64,000 bases of DNA from Istiophorus platypterus (taxonomy: Eukaryota; Chordata; Actinopteri; Istiophoriformes; Istiophoridae), in assembly GCA_016859345.1 (NCBI GenBank), contig CM029121.1:477329-541328 (forward strand), read 5' to 3'. Below are positions 1-11,300 of this stretch, in pieces; the stretch's first letter is position 1; each line of letters begins with the position of its first letter. Made by a program: the position numbers and the translations under genes. The notes below the pieces were generated by a model. It was given only the letters and a program-made list of their open reading frames with translations. It was not told where the DNA came from and did no database searches.

Positions 1-76
1 ATCTTGGACAGAATCTCCACGGCTTCCAGCAGTTCATAAGGATCCACTGCTGCTACCTTTTCTGTCACATCCTCTC
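1..76 (-). CDS. ckap5: ckap5 coding exon 6 (start of TOG2), cut by the window edge
   Basis: The exon opens after the acceptor ctttcag and encodes EDVTEKVAAVDPYELLEAVE and following residues. The PYELLEAVEILSK stretch is the lead-in to TOG2 in vertebrate CKAP5. The exon continues past base 1. Confidence 0.9.
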
Positions 77-3000
77 CTGAAAGAGGAACATTGGATGTGG
101 CTCCAGACCAGGACTCAAGAACTTAAAATCAAAACAAAATTTAGTATGTATACAACTGTCAGCAGTTTGCTGCCTAATTAAACATACCATCAGACGAGGC
201 ATCTCCTTGGGCTTGTTGCTGTTCAAACTTTGCCTTCAGGTCCTGCTGGGAGCGCAGGAACCTCATTTGCTTGGGAGGAGATGAAGGCAACTTCACCCAC
301 TCCTCCTCCAGCTCCTTCAGCTAGAGGGACAGAACAAAAAGCATTGCTTAGTTTAACTTGAAGTCTGAAAGCTGGACATTAAGGCTGGTGAGTATGTGCA
401 ATGAGTGTGTCCCACCTGTACAGAGTTAATGTTCTGCAGTGAGGGTCTCAGCGCATCTCTGATCCATCTGTAGATCTCTATAGCAAGCAGCTTAGCTTCA
501 TCTCTCACCGCCTTCTCTCTGGACTCAAACTGCTTGGGTAAAACCTTTACTACTGGCTTCAACGTCACTATCTTAGATCCAAATTCACTAAGGGAAGATT
601 GTGAAAGAGCGAGGGATGACAAGTTGTTCGTCTGCGATCTCTATTTAAATGACAGTAATTATGAAGTTTCAACTCTTCTGCCCATCAGTGATGAAATTTG
701 TATGTAGTATTCAGCCAATATTAAAACCTGTAACAGTTTATCGTTTTGACTAGATGGTGAATTTTATCAGGCTCTTACTTTTATATCATTATACATCAAA
801 ATAAATTTATATTGAGTTTAAACAATGGACAACACATCTAATGTTTTGCAGTAGAAAAATAAAATGTAGTTGAATAAAAATTGCTTAAATTTGTTGTTAG
901 ATTTGACATTACTTTGACTAACTTTTGGAGATTTCATAAATCAAGTTGAGCGTTAGGATGTCATCAATCCTACGGAAGTAAATCATTGCCATAATTTGAA
1001 TTATATCTGCAACTGAATGCAAAATTGTAAAAATTTCTCACTCCCAATTTCAGTTTTGAACATTAAATACTGAATTTATTGCACTGAAACATCTGACACT
1101 GAAAACTATCTTTCTGAACTTATGTGGCCTGAATTTCACACAGTGAAGTTCTCAATAGTCAGTCAATTTCAAGTTGTGCAATTTAACAAAATTTCCAGTT
1201 ATTTAATTCAAACATTCTTAGAAAATTCATGTGCCTACCACTCAAAAGCTAACTTCAAGTTTCTCCATTTGACTAAGTTTATTTCAGATGTAAAAAATTC
1301 AAATTCAAAAATCAAAATCAATGGACACCAAGAGAAGGCAGTTGAGACTGAACGCAATCAATCCAATCTCTGGCAAACCTCCAGGAACTGACCACAGACA
1401 GTCACTGGAAAAGGGGTTGCCTGAAATAGTGAGCCCATTTTTCTGAGCATCACAAACCATGCTAAATGACACCTCTTATGGTAAGAATGAGCCAGTCAAT
1501 AATTATTAATTGATTCATAATTGCAAAGTCTAAAAGGAGCTGTATGATTGTATCATTTTATTCTGTTCATTCCAAAGGTAAGTCAGTGTGCTCAGTGCAG
1601 GCAGGTCTTAACCAACTCAACTGGAGAAAGTGCACATGCTCTATGGTCCCAGAAGAAGGGGTAAAAGTGGTGGACACTTCTAAGTAGGGATGCACTTTTT
1701 AAGTCCCAATACAAATAACTTTGCTTCTGTTATCAAGGTAATAAATAATCATGCGAAAGCAGCTTTGCAAAATATCTTCCAAATTATTTGTTTTTTTTAA
1801 GCTCCCCCCATGCCATGCTAGCTCTTTTAACAAAATGTACAGGTCTATCAGTACACTGCTGACGCATGAAGTAGTACATGGACAAAAATATGGAATAACA
1901 GAACTTGACTCAAATAAATAGGCCCCATAGATTGGCCCTATTGTCACAATATCAGATCAAGCTATTTTAGTCAGTGTCTGACTGATAATAGTATTGGACC
2001 AGTGCATTGCACTTTTCGGCGTCTGTGTCAAGTCAACAAATTCCATAGAATCAAACAAGGCACTAGGTCACACGATTGCTTTTTCCTAATATTGCATTTT
2101 ATATCTTAAAATTCCACAACTGCAATTTGACAATTCATATTTAAGTAATCAGACTTTTTGACTTGATGTGAATTTCTTCTCTCTTTTTTTTTTTAAACCA
2201 AATTAAGCCTACTGAATGTGAGCATGAATGTTCTAAATTTTAAAAACCTAAAAATAGATATATTCTGGAAAGTTTTTGAAATTGCACAACTTAAAATTGA
2301 ATAGTAAGATTCTGAAAGATGGATTTCAAAATCAAATATTTTAGTACAATAAATTCTGCGGTATTTAAATAAAGTATTCAGTAGTGATTAAAATACAAAG
2401 GCACTCCGTTAATGGTATAATTTAGTTTAATATGGCAATGATTTGGTTCCATAAATCCCAGCATCCCAGTTGGTACTGGTCAAAAGAAGAGTATGCAGGT
2501 GCTTTACCACAATTGTTAATCACATTTCTCGATTGAAATTATGAAGCTAGTTAAGTATAAACTTTCATCTGCATGTAGATCAATGATGTGATGATGTAAG
2601 CATTTCAGTTACTGATACTATTGCTTTGTCTTTTAAATGCCACCAATTGGCATGTGAACAAATGGCAACAAAAGATAATGGTCATTTTTGTCAGGTCTAT
2701 CACAAATTTTGATTTGACAATATTTTTAGGGAAAAAAAGTTAATGCTTAACTCTATACAAATACCCTTGTTAGGATGACCAAAAGCCATTGATATGGCAT
2801 CTAGCTACAGATTTGTTTGTTGTTACCCTTGTTATTGTCTATCTAACTGGCTATTAGTAGTTGGTAGGACAGCAAAATGCAACATAAATGTAACATTGGA
2901 GAGGTTTAATATCTGGATAATATCACATGAATATCAGATATGTCGAAATAAAATTTGTGTACTTTCTTAACAGCTAGCCCCCATTCTAACCCAAAACAGT

Positions 3001-6000
3001 AGCACTGACCTGAGAGCCTTCTTTAGTGTCTCAATGCAGGCTACCACAATCTTGGGGTTCTTGTTGTCCAGTCCTTTTAGAAGCTCATCCTGAACCACCT
3101 CAGCCTTCTCTATCTCTATGTACATCAGACAGATGTCTGTGCCCAGCTCCTTCGCCCGGGCCTTTGGCTGGTTGAACACTTTGGTCACAACACCCGACAC
3201 AACCTCACCTGTTGTCCTGAAGCAAAGGGTTTAGATATAAACACAACACTGTCAGAACACACTGGGCATACTTGTGAACACAGTCTTATGAACAAGGTTA
3301 ACTTCGAGGTGGAGCTAATAAAAGCCGAACGGCTACCTTTTTTTTAAATTACTGCAATGCAGAAAAAAAAAAGACGTCAGGGGAGATGATTTGTACAACC
3401 ATTGATTACTATTCTCTTACCACTGAGAGCAATAGACAGTTTGCATCAATGTATAGTTTTGATTTCTAAGGAGGTGCACATCAGGCTACAACATAGGGTA
3501 TGTGGCTATGCCATGCCTAAGATAGATCCTATGCAGAAGTATAAAGCAAGCTACTAAAAGCTTAAAAAAAAATAATAATAATAATAATAATTATAATAAA
3601 ATGAATCAATCAACTTTAGCACCATGTGAAAAAACCTGGCAAAGTTGCTGTAATGTAATGCAGCTTACAAAGAAAGGAGCTGCTTGACCTATCAAATACA
3701 GTACAAGCAAGAAATTTTTTTTTTGTAAATTACTCCAACAGAGACGGCATGCTGTTTACCATGCAATTGTTGTGAAGACAGATGAAATAGTTGCCACTTT
3801 TATAACTTTCCAGACATGTAAATTTCTATCTGTGAGTATTACAAACTGTTGGGCCATGTTCTGGTATTGTAATGTCTGACAAGCCTTTAAATTGAATAAT
3901 CCAATTCTCCAACTGAATTGTATGGATTGTTTCACTACAACACGGCCCCACCAATGAAACCTTTTGCTTTATTGTAATGCAGGGCTGTTTTTGATCTGAA
4001 TCCTTGATAATTCCAAGCTTTTCAACAAGCTTGCAGATGAAATTCTTGTTCCAACTACTACTTACTTGCCAGCTACATGAGCATTCTCAATGAAGGCCAG
4101 GGCAGCCTCCAGGCCTTTAAGTTGAGCCACAGCATTAGAATCATTGACAAATTTCTTTATCAGTCCAAGGTATTTCCCCCATTCTGGACTCTTCTCATCT
4201 TCTATCCTCTGAAACAATTTCAGAGCTTCCTCATAACCATTCAGACGTGCTTTCCACACCTGAAGAGCATGGGTCATGGGAAAAAAAGAAGGGTGAAGAA
4301 CAGAGAGAGAAAGTGGTATACATAGTTAAATGAACATCAGGTAGTATTTGTCAAAACCATTCGGGTCAAGGCAGTAGAGTTAATCTGGGGTCATAAGCAG
4401 TAGAAAGCAGGACTAGTGATCCAATGTTATCACTTGGCATAATGGCTTACATCTTACTTTCGGACATTCTCATCCATTTTAAATACTGCAAATCCAGTAT
4501 TAATAAGGGTGATTAGAAGTTGTGGTTTGATTATGTACAAAGCAAAAAGGCCCTTTGGTATGTATATAATTTAATTTAGTGTTTACATCTGAGGTTAACC
4601 CCAAATTACACTTTGTTTAGCTCAGTTTTGCCTGTTATTCTTGCTCTAGTTCCACATCAACAATGACTCATAATTGGTTGTGGAGTCAAAAATTAACTCA
4701 GATGCTGAGGACAGGATATTTAAAAAAAAAAGTATAATGTGTCCAAATATGACTACACTTATTTTCTAAATTTTTTTTGAGTTGTGTACTTACATTATCC
4801 CATATGATCCAGCAATTTTCAAATCCGTAGAAATCAATAATTTTGATCAAGGTAACAGTCTCCTGTGAGTGGTGTCATATCCCCTTTACATGTGTCAGTG
4901 CTTTGGTTTTTATCCAGTTTTAAGCCAGATTTTTATGGTACTTTTTCGATCATGATCATTTATATTCATACACTCAACAGGATAAAGGATTTTAGTCATT
5001 GGACAATCAGAGAAAGAAGCTGAGTGAACATTAGCTGTAGCTCAGCTCACACTACCTCCTTGCATGTTGTGTCCATCAAATAGGTTTGGAGAAACAAATT
5101 TTAAATGTGATACTGTTTTATTCAGTGTTTTTACCGGATTCTATCACTGGGTCTGTTTGTGGTGGTGAGGAGGAGACCTCTAAGAATAATTCCACTCCCA
5201 GTCAATATGTCCAGAACGATTAACACTGAAGGAATCCTAACCAGGAGAAGTTGACTGCAATAGCAGCAGTGGTGGGAAAGATAACTCACATGATCCCAAG
5301 CTACTTAACAACATCATCAAATTCTGTTCTGTTATTCTTTTGACTGAAAGCAGCAAATTACATATCGTGCATTTTCTCTGCCAAAGTAATCATTTCTATA
5401 CACCAGTGACAGAAAAGAAGCACCCCACCCATTTATGAGCAGACAGCATTAAATCTATACAATCCTCAAATAACATTTAAATGATAAGGCTGGTGTTATT
5501 GTATATTTTTTCCTTTTTGTCAACAATTCTTGGCTTGAGCCCCTGTCTTTTGAGCTTAGACTTGAAAAGCTTCACAATATTGCAAAATGAACATATTAAG
5601 GTTTTTCTGATCCAGTGTGAAATGGAGCTGGTCATCCTGCTAGGAGGAATGCATAAAAGTAAACCAGGTGTCGTTTCATGTTGTCAGCAGGTGGCACTAT
5701 GCCTATGGCGGAATATTGGCTTTAGACCAAGACTTATCAAACACAGGATGTTTGAGCTAGAATTAACAATGTATATTTGAGTTAGAAAAAAAAAGTTCCT
5801 CCGATCGCAAAACGTTTAAACTTGCCACACCATCAAGGCATTAACGTTGGAAGAAAAATTACAACTTTTAATAACAAAGTGTTATCAAGGTCTTGAGGAG
5901 TTTCTGACCTCATCTGAGGTAGATCTAATCATCAGACTAAAGGGACTACATGAAAGTACAAAACATGTCATGGTGCTCAGACCCTAATAACAATCGTAGT

Positions 6001-7802
6001 AAACACAGTGATGTCAACAGGGTCCTCACACTGGTCAGTCTTCGAGCCCTAATAACAAACATATCAGCTTCAATACTTGCTAAGTTTTAATAATTTACAA
6101 TAATAATACTATCTGACTATCCTACCCTATGTGTGCCATTCATCCTCATTGACATTACACCACTTGTAGGCCAGCTGAGTGTCAGGAGTTAGCTCATTGC
6201 CCAAATTCATTTTGAAAGAGCAACAGCCAAACAGTTTCTGCTCTGTCACCGGGGGGGGGGGGGGGGTTAAGAGACTGTGTTGCCAACTTAATGCCTTTGT
6301 TGCTAGATTTACTGACTTTTCATACCTCTTTAGAGAGTTTTCTTCAGAAACACACCTAATGACTTTTTGGACAAACCTTAGCAACTTTCCATAAAAGAGT
6401 TGCTAGTACTGCCCCACAAGCAAAAGCTCAAACTTCTCCAGAGACAATCCTCTCCATTTGTCTCATTTAGATGACGAAAAGGAGTAGTATTTGTCTCATT
6501 GGGATGAGACCAATATCAGATGATGTCACAGTTATAAAAATCAGGATTTTAGCAGCAGAGCAGCAGCTTGGAAGGGACTGCTGCTTAGCATGTCGACCTT
6601 ATGGGCTGTATTTCAGTCACACTTTTGTACTTTTTACATTGTGTGACACCAGAAAATCATGTCAATTAAAACAGTTTTATTGGTACTTGAGCTGAATTAA
6701 ATTACAGTATATGTGAACACAGACATTAGGAGAGAAGCAAACAGAAAAAGGGCCATCCATACAAATCCTAGGTTTTGATGTAGTGTTGTTTATGACAAAC
6801 TGTTTATGCTAAGGTGTTTCTAATATTCAGTCTACACTCTGGGTTGGACTAGATATCAGAAACACATCTCACAATACATTTCACCAGCAGCAGAATTTAC
6901 AGCCTCCAGTATTTTGATGAAGCTGAACCAACACCTGTCCAAAGCAATTAAAATAAAATGGAACATTACAACCAGCGCTGCAACAAAAAAATTATTTATT
7001 ACTAATTAGTCTGCAAATATTTTTTTCAATTACTCAATTTATACACAGACAATAGTTATTAGTAGAAACAATTAATTGTTGATCTGGGTATTTTCATTAA
7101 ATCATTAGCCAATAAGCAAAATACAGAATATCACCAGCCTCATCCCTCTAGACAACAGTTCAGATGCTACTGGACTGTCTAAAAGAAGCCCAACAGGCAG
7201 CCAGTCTGAAGCCTATTTGATACAAAACCATTGTTTTGGGCCAAAAATAAAAACAAAAAAGCAAAATTAAACACTATAAATAACAAGTTGCAAAATTTTC
7301 CTCTTCTAATGGTTACAGGATATTATATTAACTGATTTTATGTCTGATTGGTTTACAGGATGCTTGTGAGATTTGGATTGGATTTGTGCATTAGTTCAAT
7401 CACAAACTTAGAGCCTTTTGGGGACAAGGATCCGAAAACACAGGGTAAGCACGTCTTTAAGAAAACTAGTCAGTCAGCAACTGTGCATGTGCTATTTTAA
7501 CTGTTGATCCAAGAAATTAATTTAGACATCTGAAGTAAAGATAAGGGACAGTAAATACCAGCTCGGGATTAGGAGTCATTAGCTGGTCCAAAATTTACAC
7601 AAAACACCACAAAAGTAAACATTACACATCACTCCAATTACTTTTTGGAGGACTATATGGGATATGAGATGTGAAACGCATTCTCTATCATCATTATTAT
7701 TTGACTTAAAAGAAATGTTAAGAAAACTGTTAGAGAGCATGTCACCTTGTGTTCACATTTTTGGTCGACTGGAAGTTTCATCCACTCGCTATCGTCCCCC
7801 AT
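1..7802 (-). CDS. ckap5: Cytoskeleton-associated protein 5 (XMAP215/ch-TOG), N-terminal part, six coding exons
   Basis: CKAP5/XMAP215 is a microtubule polymerase that binds tubulin through arrayed TOG domains and works at plus ends, spindle poles and kinetochores. Coding exons on the minus strand are 7746-7802, 4066-4259, 3010-3216, 416-587, 188-320 and 1-76 (partial). All junctions are GT-AG and the frame is kept throughout. Together they give about 279 residues, against roughly 2,030 in the vertebrate family. The product starts MGDDSEWMKLPVDQKCEHK and follows the vertebrate protein almost without gaps. It covers TOG1, with the conserved tubulin-binding Trp at residue 21 (motif VWKAR), and the linker after it up to PYELLEAVEILSK, where TOG2 begins. 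The rest of the gene lies left of the window. The identification is recalled from family knowledge, not from a search, but similarity is continuous across all six exons. Confidence 0.96.
188..320 (-). CDS. ckap5: ckap5 coding exon 5 (TOG1-TOG2 linker)
   Basis: This exon encodes residues 211-255, beginning LKELEEEWVKLPSSPPKQ and running through the Gln-rich, acidic linker between TOG1 and TOG2. The acceptor is ctctag and the donor gtatgt. Confidence 0.93.
416..587 (-). CDS. ckap5: ckap5 coding exon 4 (TOG1 end)
   Basis: This exon encodes residues 153-210 (EFGSKIVTLKPVVKVLPKQF through LRPSLQNINSVQ), the last HEAT repeats of TOG1. The acceptor is cccttag and the donor gtggga. It ends on a whole codon. 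Confidence 0.94.
588..3009 (-). other. ckap5: ckap5 intron 4 (between coding exons 3 and 4)
   Basis: This is 2.4 kb of AT-rich intron with short homopolymer runs. I see no conserved ORF, RNA gene or recognisable transposon. Confidence 0.7.
3010..3216 (-). CDS. ckap5: ckap5 coding exon 3 (TOG1)
   Basis: This exon encodes residues 84-153 (TTGEVVSGVVTKVFNQPKAR through IETLKKAL), the middle HEAT repeats of TOG1. The acceptor is cttcag and the donor gtcagt. The exon is 207 bases long and preserves the reading frame into the next exon. Confidence 0.95.
3217..4065 (-). other. ckap5: ckap5 intron 3 with short (AAT)n tract
   Basis: This is an AT-rich intron. The only notable feature is an imperfect (AAT)n microsatellite at about 3572-3600. 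Confidence 0.65.
4066..4259 (-). CDS. ckap5: ckap5 coding exon 2 (TOG1 first HEAT repeats)
   Basis: This exon encodes residues 20-84, from VWKARLNGYEEAL to ENAHVAGK, the first HEAT repeats of TOG1 including the tubulin-contacting Trp. The acceptor is cttcag and the donor gtaagt. The codon for the last Lys is split 2+1 with the next exon. Confidence 0.95.
4260..7745 (-). other. ckap5: ckap5 intron 2
   Basis: This 3.5-kb AT-rich intron contains a 16-base G run at 6251-6266. The bases around 6120-6600, which are less AT-rich than their surroundings, may be an old interspersed repeat that I cannot classify. No snoRNA with paired C and D boxes on the host strand was found. Confidence 0.55.
6251..6266. 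repeat. Poly-G tract (16 G)
   Basis: An uninterrupted run of 16 G lies on the plus strand, hence C in the ckap5 pre-mRNA. It could form a quadruplex on the plus strand and is likely length-polymorphic. Confidence 0.85.
7746..7802 (-). CDS. ckap5: ckap5 coding exon 1 (start codon)
   Basis: This exon encodes residues 1-19. The ATG is at 7802-7800 and begins MGDDSEW, the conserved vertebrate CKAP5 N-terminus, which fixes the start. It ends on a whole codon (AAG) followed by the donor gtgac. About 40 bases of 5' UTR (7803-7842) precede the ATG behind an acceptor reading ttttccag. Confidence 0.95.
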
Positions 7803-7842
7803 GATGGCCACTCAAGTAGTGGGCTTCCCCAAAGGTACTCAA

Positions 7843-10607
7843 CTGGAAAACAACAACAACAGCATTACTGTGACAAAATTACATTTGTTAAGTGTCATTT
7901 TACTGGTACTGTATGTTACTGCTGAAGTTTGAATAATTAAACCCTAAAAATCCTCATAGAAATCCCAGTATCAGAAAAAATACCAAATTTTAAAGAAAAA
8001 TTTGTTTTTCGATAGCAGTCATCTTCACTCACACCTCTACTGGGGACAACTGACACAAGGATTGCAACAAAGTTAAATATTAATAATTAATTTTTTGTTG
8101 AGAAAATAAATACACTTAACTAACCCTGCATTTACTGCAATTTCCACCGCTGCAAACAAATAGAGTATATTTACCCATCTTGAGTATGTAATCTAAATCA
8201 ATGGTTTTTAAATTTCTTCCATAGACCCACAGAAAAAGTAGAGGATATTATCAATTTCTCTTGTGTTGGGGGGGGGGGGTATTTTATGGCTGCTAGTATA
8301 TAGACAACATTAAAATAATAGAAGTTTGACCTAATTTTTCTAGATAAAAAAGTGTGTAGGAAAACATTAATACCCATCTGTAGTCAAATATGCATAAAAA
8401 CTGTAAATGGCTGCATTAATAGTGCTTTTATTTGATGGATCTATTCTCGCACATTCTTGTACATCCAGCAGTGAGCTACCATGCAAGGTCCTGGTCTGAC
8501 CACTGGGAGGAATTTGAGGTTAAGTGTCTTGCCCAAAGACACATTAACAAGTGCATAGACAGAACTAGGAATAAAACCATCCTGTGACTAGTGGATGACC
8601 AGCTCTACTCTTCTGAACCATAGCCACTCCTGCAAATTAAAATATATTACTGCAATTTCTTGATCTAGAAATTTATTTTGAAATCTGCCAAAATACAAAC
8701 CAGATATCGGATAACCTGATATAGGGCCAATAATATCAGCCTGGGTAACAGTCAGTTTCTACATTCAACTTTAAATTCCTTTGTATAATTCCATTTTCTT
8801 TTAGTGCTTTCATGCAAATAATCATGAAATCAAGAAAATGTTTTACCCTAAAGCTAGAAAAATACATTCAAACTAGGGCACATAACTCAGTCGTTAGGTA
8901 TATCAATATCAATATAAGTCAATATCAGTATCAAACTCTGGGTACCAAAAGTCTGTACAAAACAGTTAATCGGTAATCTATATTATTGTGGTTGAACTAA
9001 GCAAAATCATAGCATTAACATGTCACTTTCTTTGACAAAGATACTTGATTTTCAGTTTTTGGCAAAAAAAAGAACCTAAACAATTGTGTAAACTAATTTC
9101 TTCAGTTGCAGTATGTATCAGTAACCAACTCATATGCACGTACTTCCACTTGAAAGTGTAAGCATGCGATTGTCTCATACACATTAGGGAGTGGCTATGG
9201 GTTCATATTTCATATTGATCCAACCCAGTCTACCTACTACCTACATCTCTATAAAATATTGTTGAACACAATGGTCTAAAATAGTATCCCTAAAAAATTA
9301 CAACCATTACCACAAATTTGACACAAAGTCTATGGTAGACCTCTGGATGGAGAGGGCACCAAACTCCACTAAAATAACATTGCTATTCAACATGACCTTG
9401 GTTGTACATAAGACAGATTCACATACACATAGTAAATGACTTGATACCTTGGAATGGAAGATTCTGAATGCACCTCAACCACCAAGCATGACAGAATTTA
9501 AGGGAGGGGGGTAAAGAACACTTTTTATTGCCAGGCACCACAGATGTGGCATTAAGGTGTGTAGGAACAAAATGCTGACACTGTAGATCCATGAAACACT
9601 CACCAAAATCTAATATTTCAGTATTTTTTACATAACACTTGGTTTGCTTAGCAATTGGTTATCGTTGCTGAGATACACAATCTAATATCTGGGTGGATGA
9701 CACAATCTAAGAAAATTCAATAATAATGTGGGTATAATGAACAAACATGCAGAAGCATTTAAAGGTTTAAACTCAATAAAAGGAGAGTCTATTTCAGAGA
9801 TGGTTATCACTTAACTGTAATGAAGCCGTTTTAGGACCAACCCAGACTATAGTAACGTAGATAACAAAAACCGGCGATAAGCAATCACATAGGACAAAAT
9901 TGATATATCACCCAGCCATAATTCCAATTATACATTTTGTTTTGCAAGTATGACAGGTAATAAAATGTGAATGGGGGGCAGTAAGGTAAACCTCACGGTT
10001 TGTCTGAAAATTTTAAATACCTAAAAACTGGAGTCCACGAACAGCTAGCTGCCTTACGTTTACTCAGTAACTAGACTGCACCCTCGAATGCAGCCAGTCA
10101 TAATCAATTAGGTTAGCAACCGTTTGCAAGCTGTGCTATCGTTTAACCATTTCTCCGGTTATCACTAATTATATTTCCCGTTTGCTCAGACTGGGAGTGG
10201 TCAGCATCATAACTAGCTGTCGATAGTTACCAGTCAGATGAGCGCCATCCAATAGCTAACTTAGCAACAACATTGAAAATTGCTACGTTCTGGTTAAAGC
10301 CAATTCAGCAAAAATTCAAGCAGCTTACATTAACAACAAAAGTCTAGCTTGTTCCGAGGTGTTGTATGTACTTATTAATTATTCATATGGTCACAGCTAA
10401 ACCTTATAGTTTGCAAGCTGTTGGTAGCCGCCGTTAGCTGCTTTGAAGCGAAGCTCTAACAGCCAATCGTCCCACCGCGCAAACACAGCCAGGCCTAACC
10501 ACGCAGTTCAGTGCGACAGCTGAGGAAACACAACAACCTAAAATACTAGTTTCGAGTCAAACCAATTTAAACTAAAACAAGTAAATCATTTTATACTGCA
10601 AGGATAC
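7843..10607 (-). other. ckap5: ckap5 intron 1
   Basis: This 2.8-kb first intron has a G-run at 8269-8279 and a tRNA-derived SINE-like piece near 8445-8632. The part nearest the promoter (10.0-10.6 kb) is less AT-rich, as expected close to a start site. Confidence 0.6.
8445..8632 (-). mobile_element. tRNA-derived SINE remnant
   Basis: Read on the minus strand, the sequence opens with a tRNA-like head: an A-box-like GGTTCAGAAGAGTAGAG, then a degenerate B-box (GGTTTTATTCC). After that comes the phrase meaning 'cttgggcaagacacttaac' in several fish SINE families. It is short and diverged, and the family is not assigned. Confidence 0.5.
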
Positions 10608-10690
10608 CTGCTTTTCGTCTCTGGCAGACAATCGGTCGTTCGCGGTCCTGTTAGATGGGGGTGACAATGGGTTCACTATGGAGAAGCCTA
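10608..10690 (-). other. ckap5: ckap5 noncoding exon 1 (5' UTR)
   Basis: A donor (CAG followed by gtatcc on the minus strand) at 10607/10608 ends a sequence of higher GC content with no long ORF, upstream of the coding start. It can splice to the acceptor at 7842/7843. A TATAAAG on the minus strand at 10703-10697 would place transcription starts near 10670, so the upper boundary given is approximate. Confidence 0.6.
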
Positions 10691-11300
10691 GCTGAGCTTT
10701 ATACAAGCGTTCCCAGCGCCACCTACAAGACAAAACACATTTTCCGTTTCAAAATAAAGCTGTCAGCTATAACGTTTCTCGTCTATACAAAGTATCGAAT
10801 TAATTAACATATATTTGATAGTGGTAAACATTTTCAGTAAATTGCCGTTGTGAAATCCAGTTGTATTTCTTTGTGTGTCTTGTCGTGCAATTGAAACATT
10901 TTACAGTCTTTTTTAAGTACAAATTGCCACCAACTTCCGGTTATATCGTCGCTATCTATGTCTGACTTGTTTGCAGGTTGTTGAAATGCCTTCAAGGGCG
11001 GAGTGACAGAGGAAGGGCGGATACAAGCGAGCCGCCTTGACTATATCACCCTTGAATCAGACTTTACATACAAGCTCGCTGAATGAACAGTCAAATAGGA
11101 AATATCAGCATCGCACTACAGAACATTAGATTCGCGCCTGACACGTTTACGTTGTACTTATTCACTATAGTATATTTGGCTTCCTTTTTTGTCGCTAGTC
11201 AAGGCCATTGATTGGTTGTATTTGAAATGATACCCGCCCACAAAATATGAAATTCCTTTGCTGATTGGACCATCACGTGAAACGTTTATTGTTGGAAGAG
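10690..11300 (-). promoter_or_regulatory. ckap5: Probable ckap5 promoter region
   Basis: Upstream of the noncoding exon are a TATAAAG (minus strand, 10703-10697), two GC boxes (gggcgg, 10996-11001 and 11015-11020), two inverted CCAAT boxes (attgg near 11212 and 11258), a TTTGAA near 11221 and an E-box (cacgtg) near 11274. CCAAT plus TTTGAA (CHR) is typical of cell-cycle genes, which would suit a mitotic factor, but the distance to the start site is longer than usual. Motifs were read by eye. Confidence 0.4.

Noticed and set aside
5881..5945. Possible C/D-box snoRNA in a ckap5 intron (TGATGA on the minus strand)
   Set aside because: No D box (CTGA) at the right distance and no terminal stem was found on the host strand.
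7747..7932. Plus-strand 61-codon ORF over the ckap5 start exon
   Set aside because: It is antisense to a conserved coding exon and has no similarity of its own.
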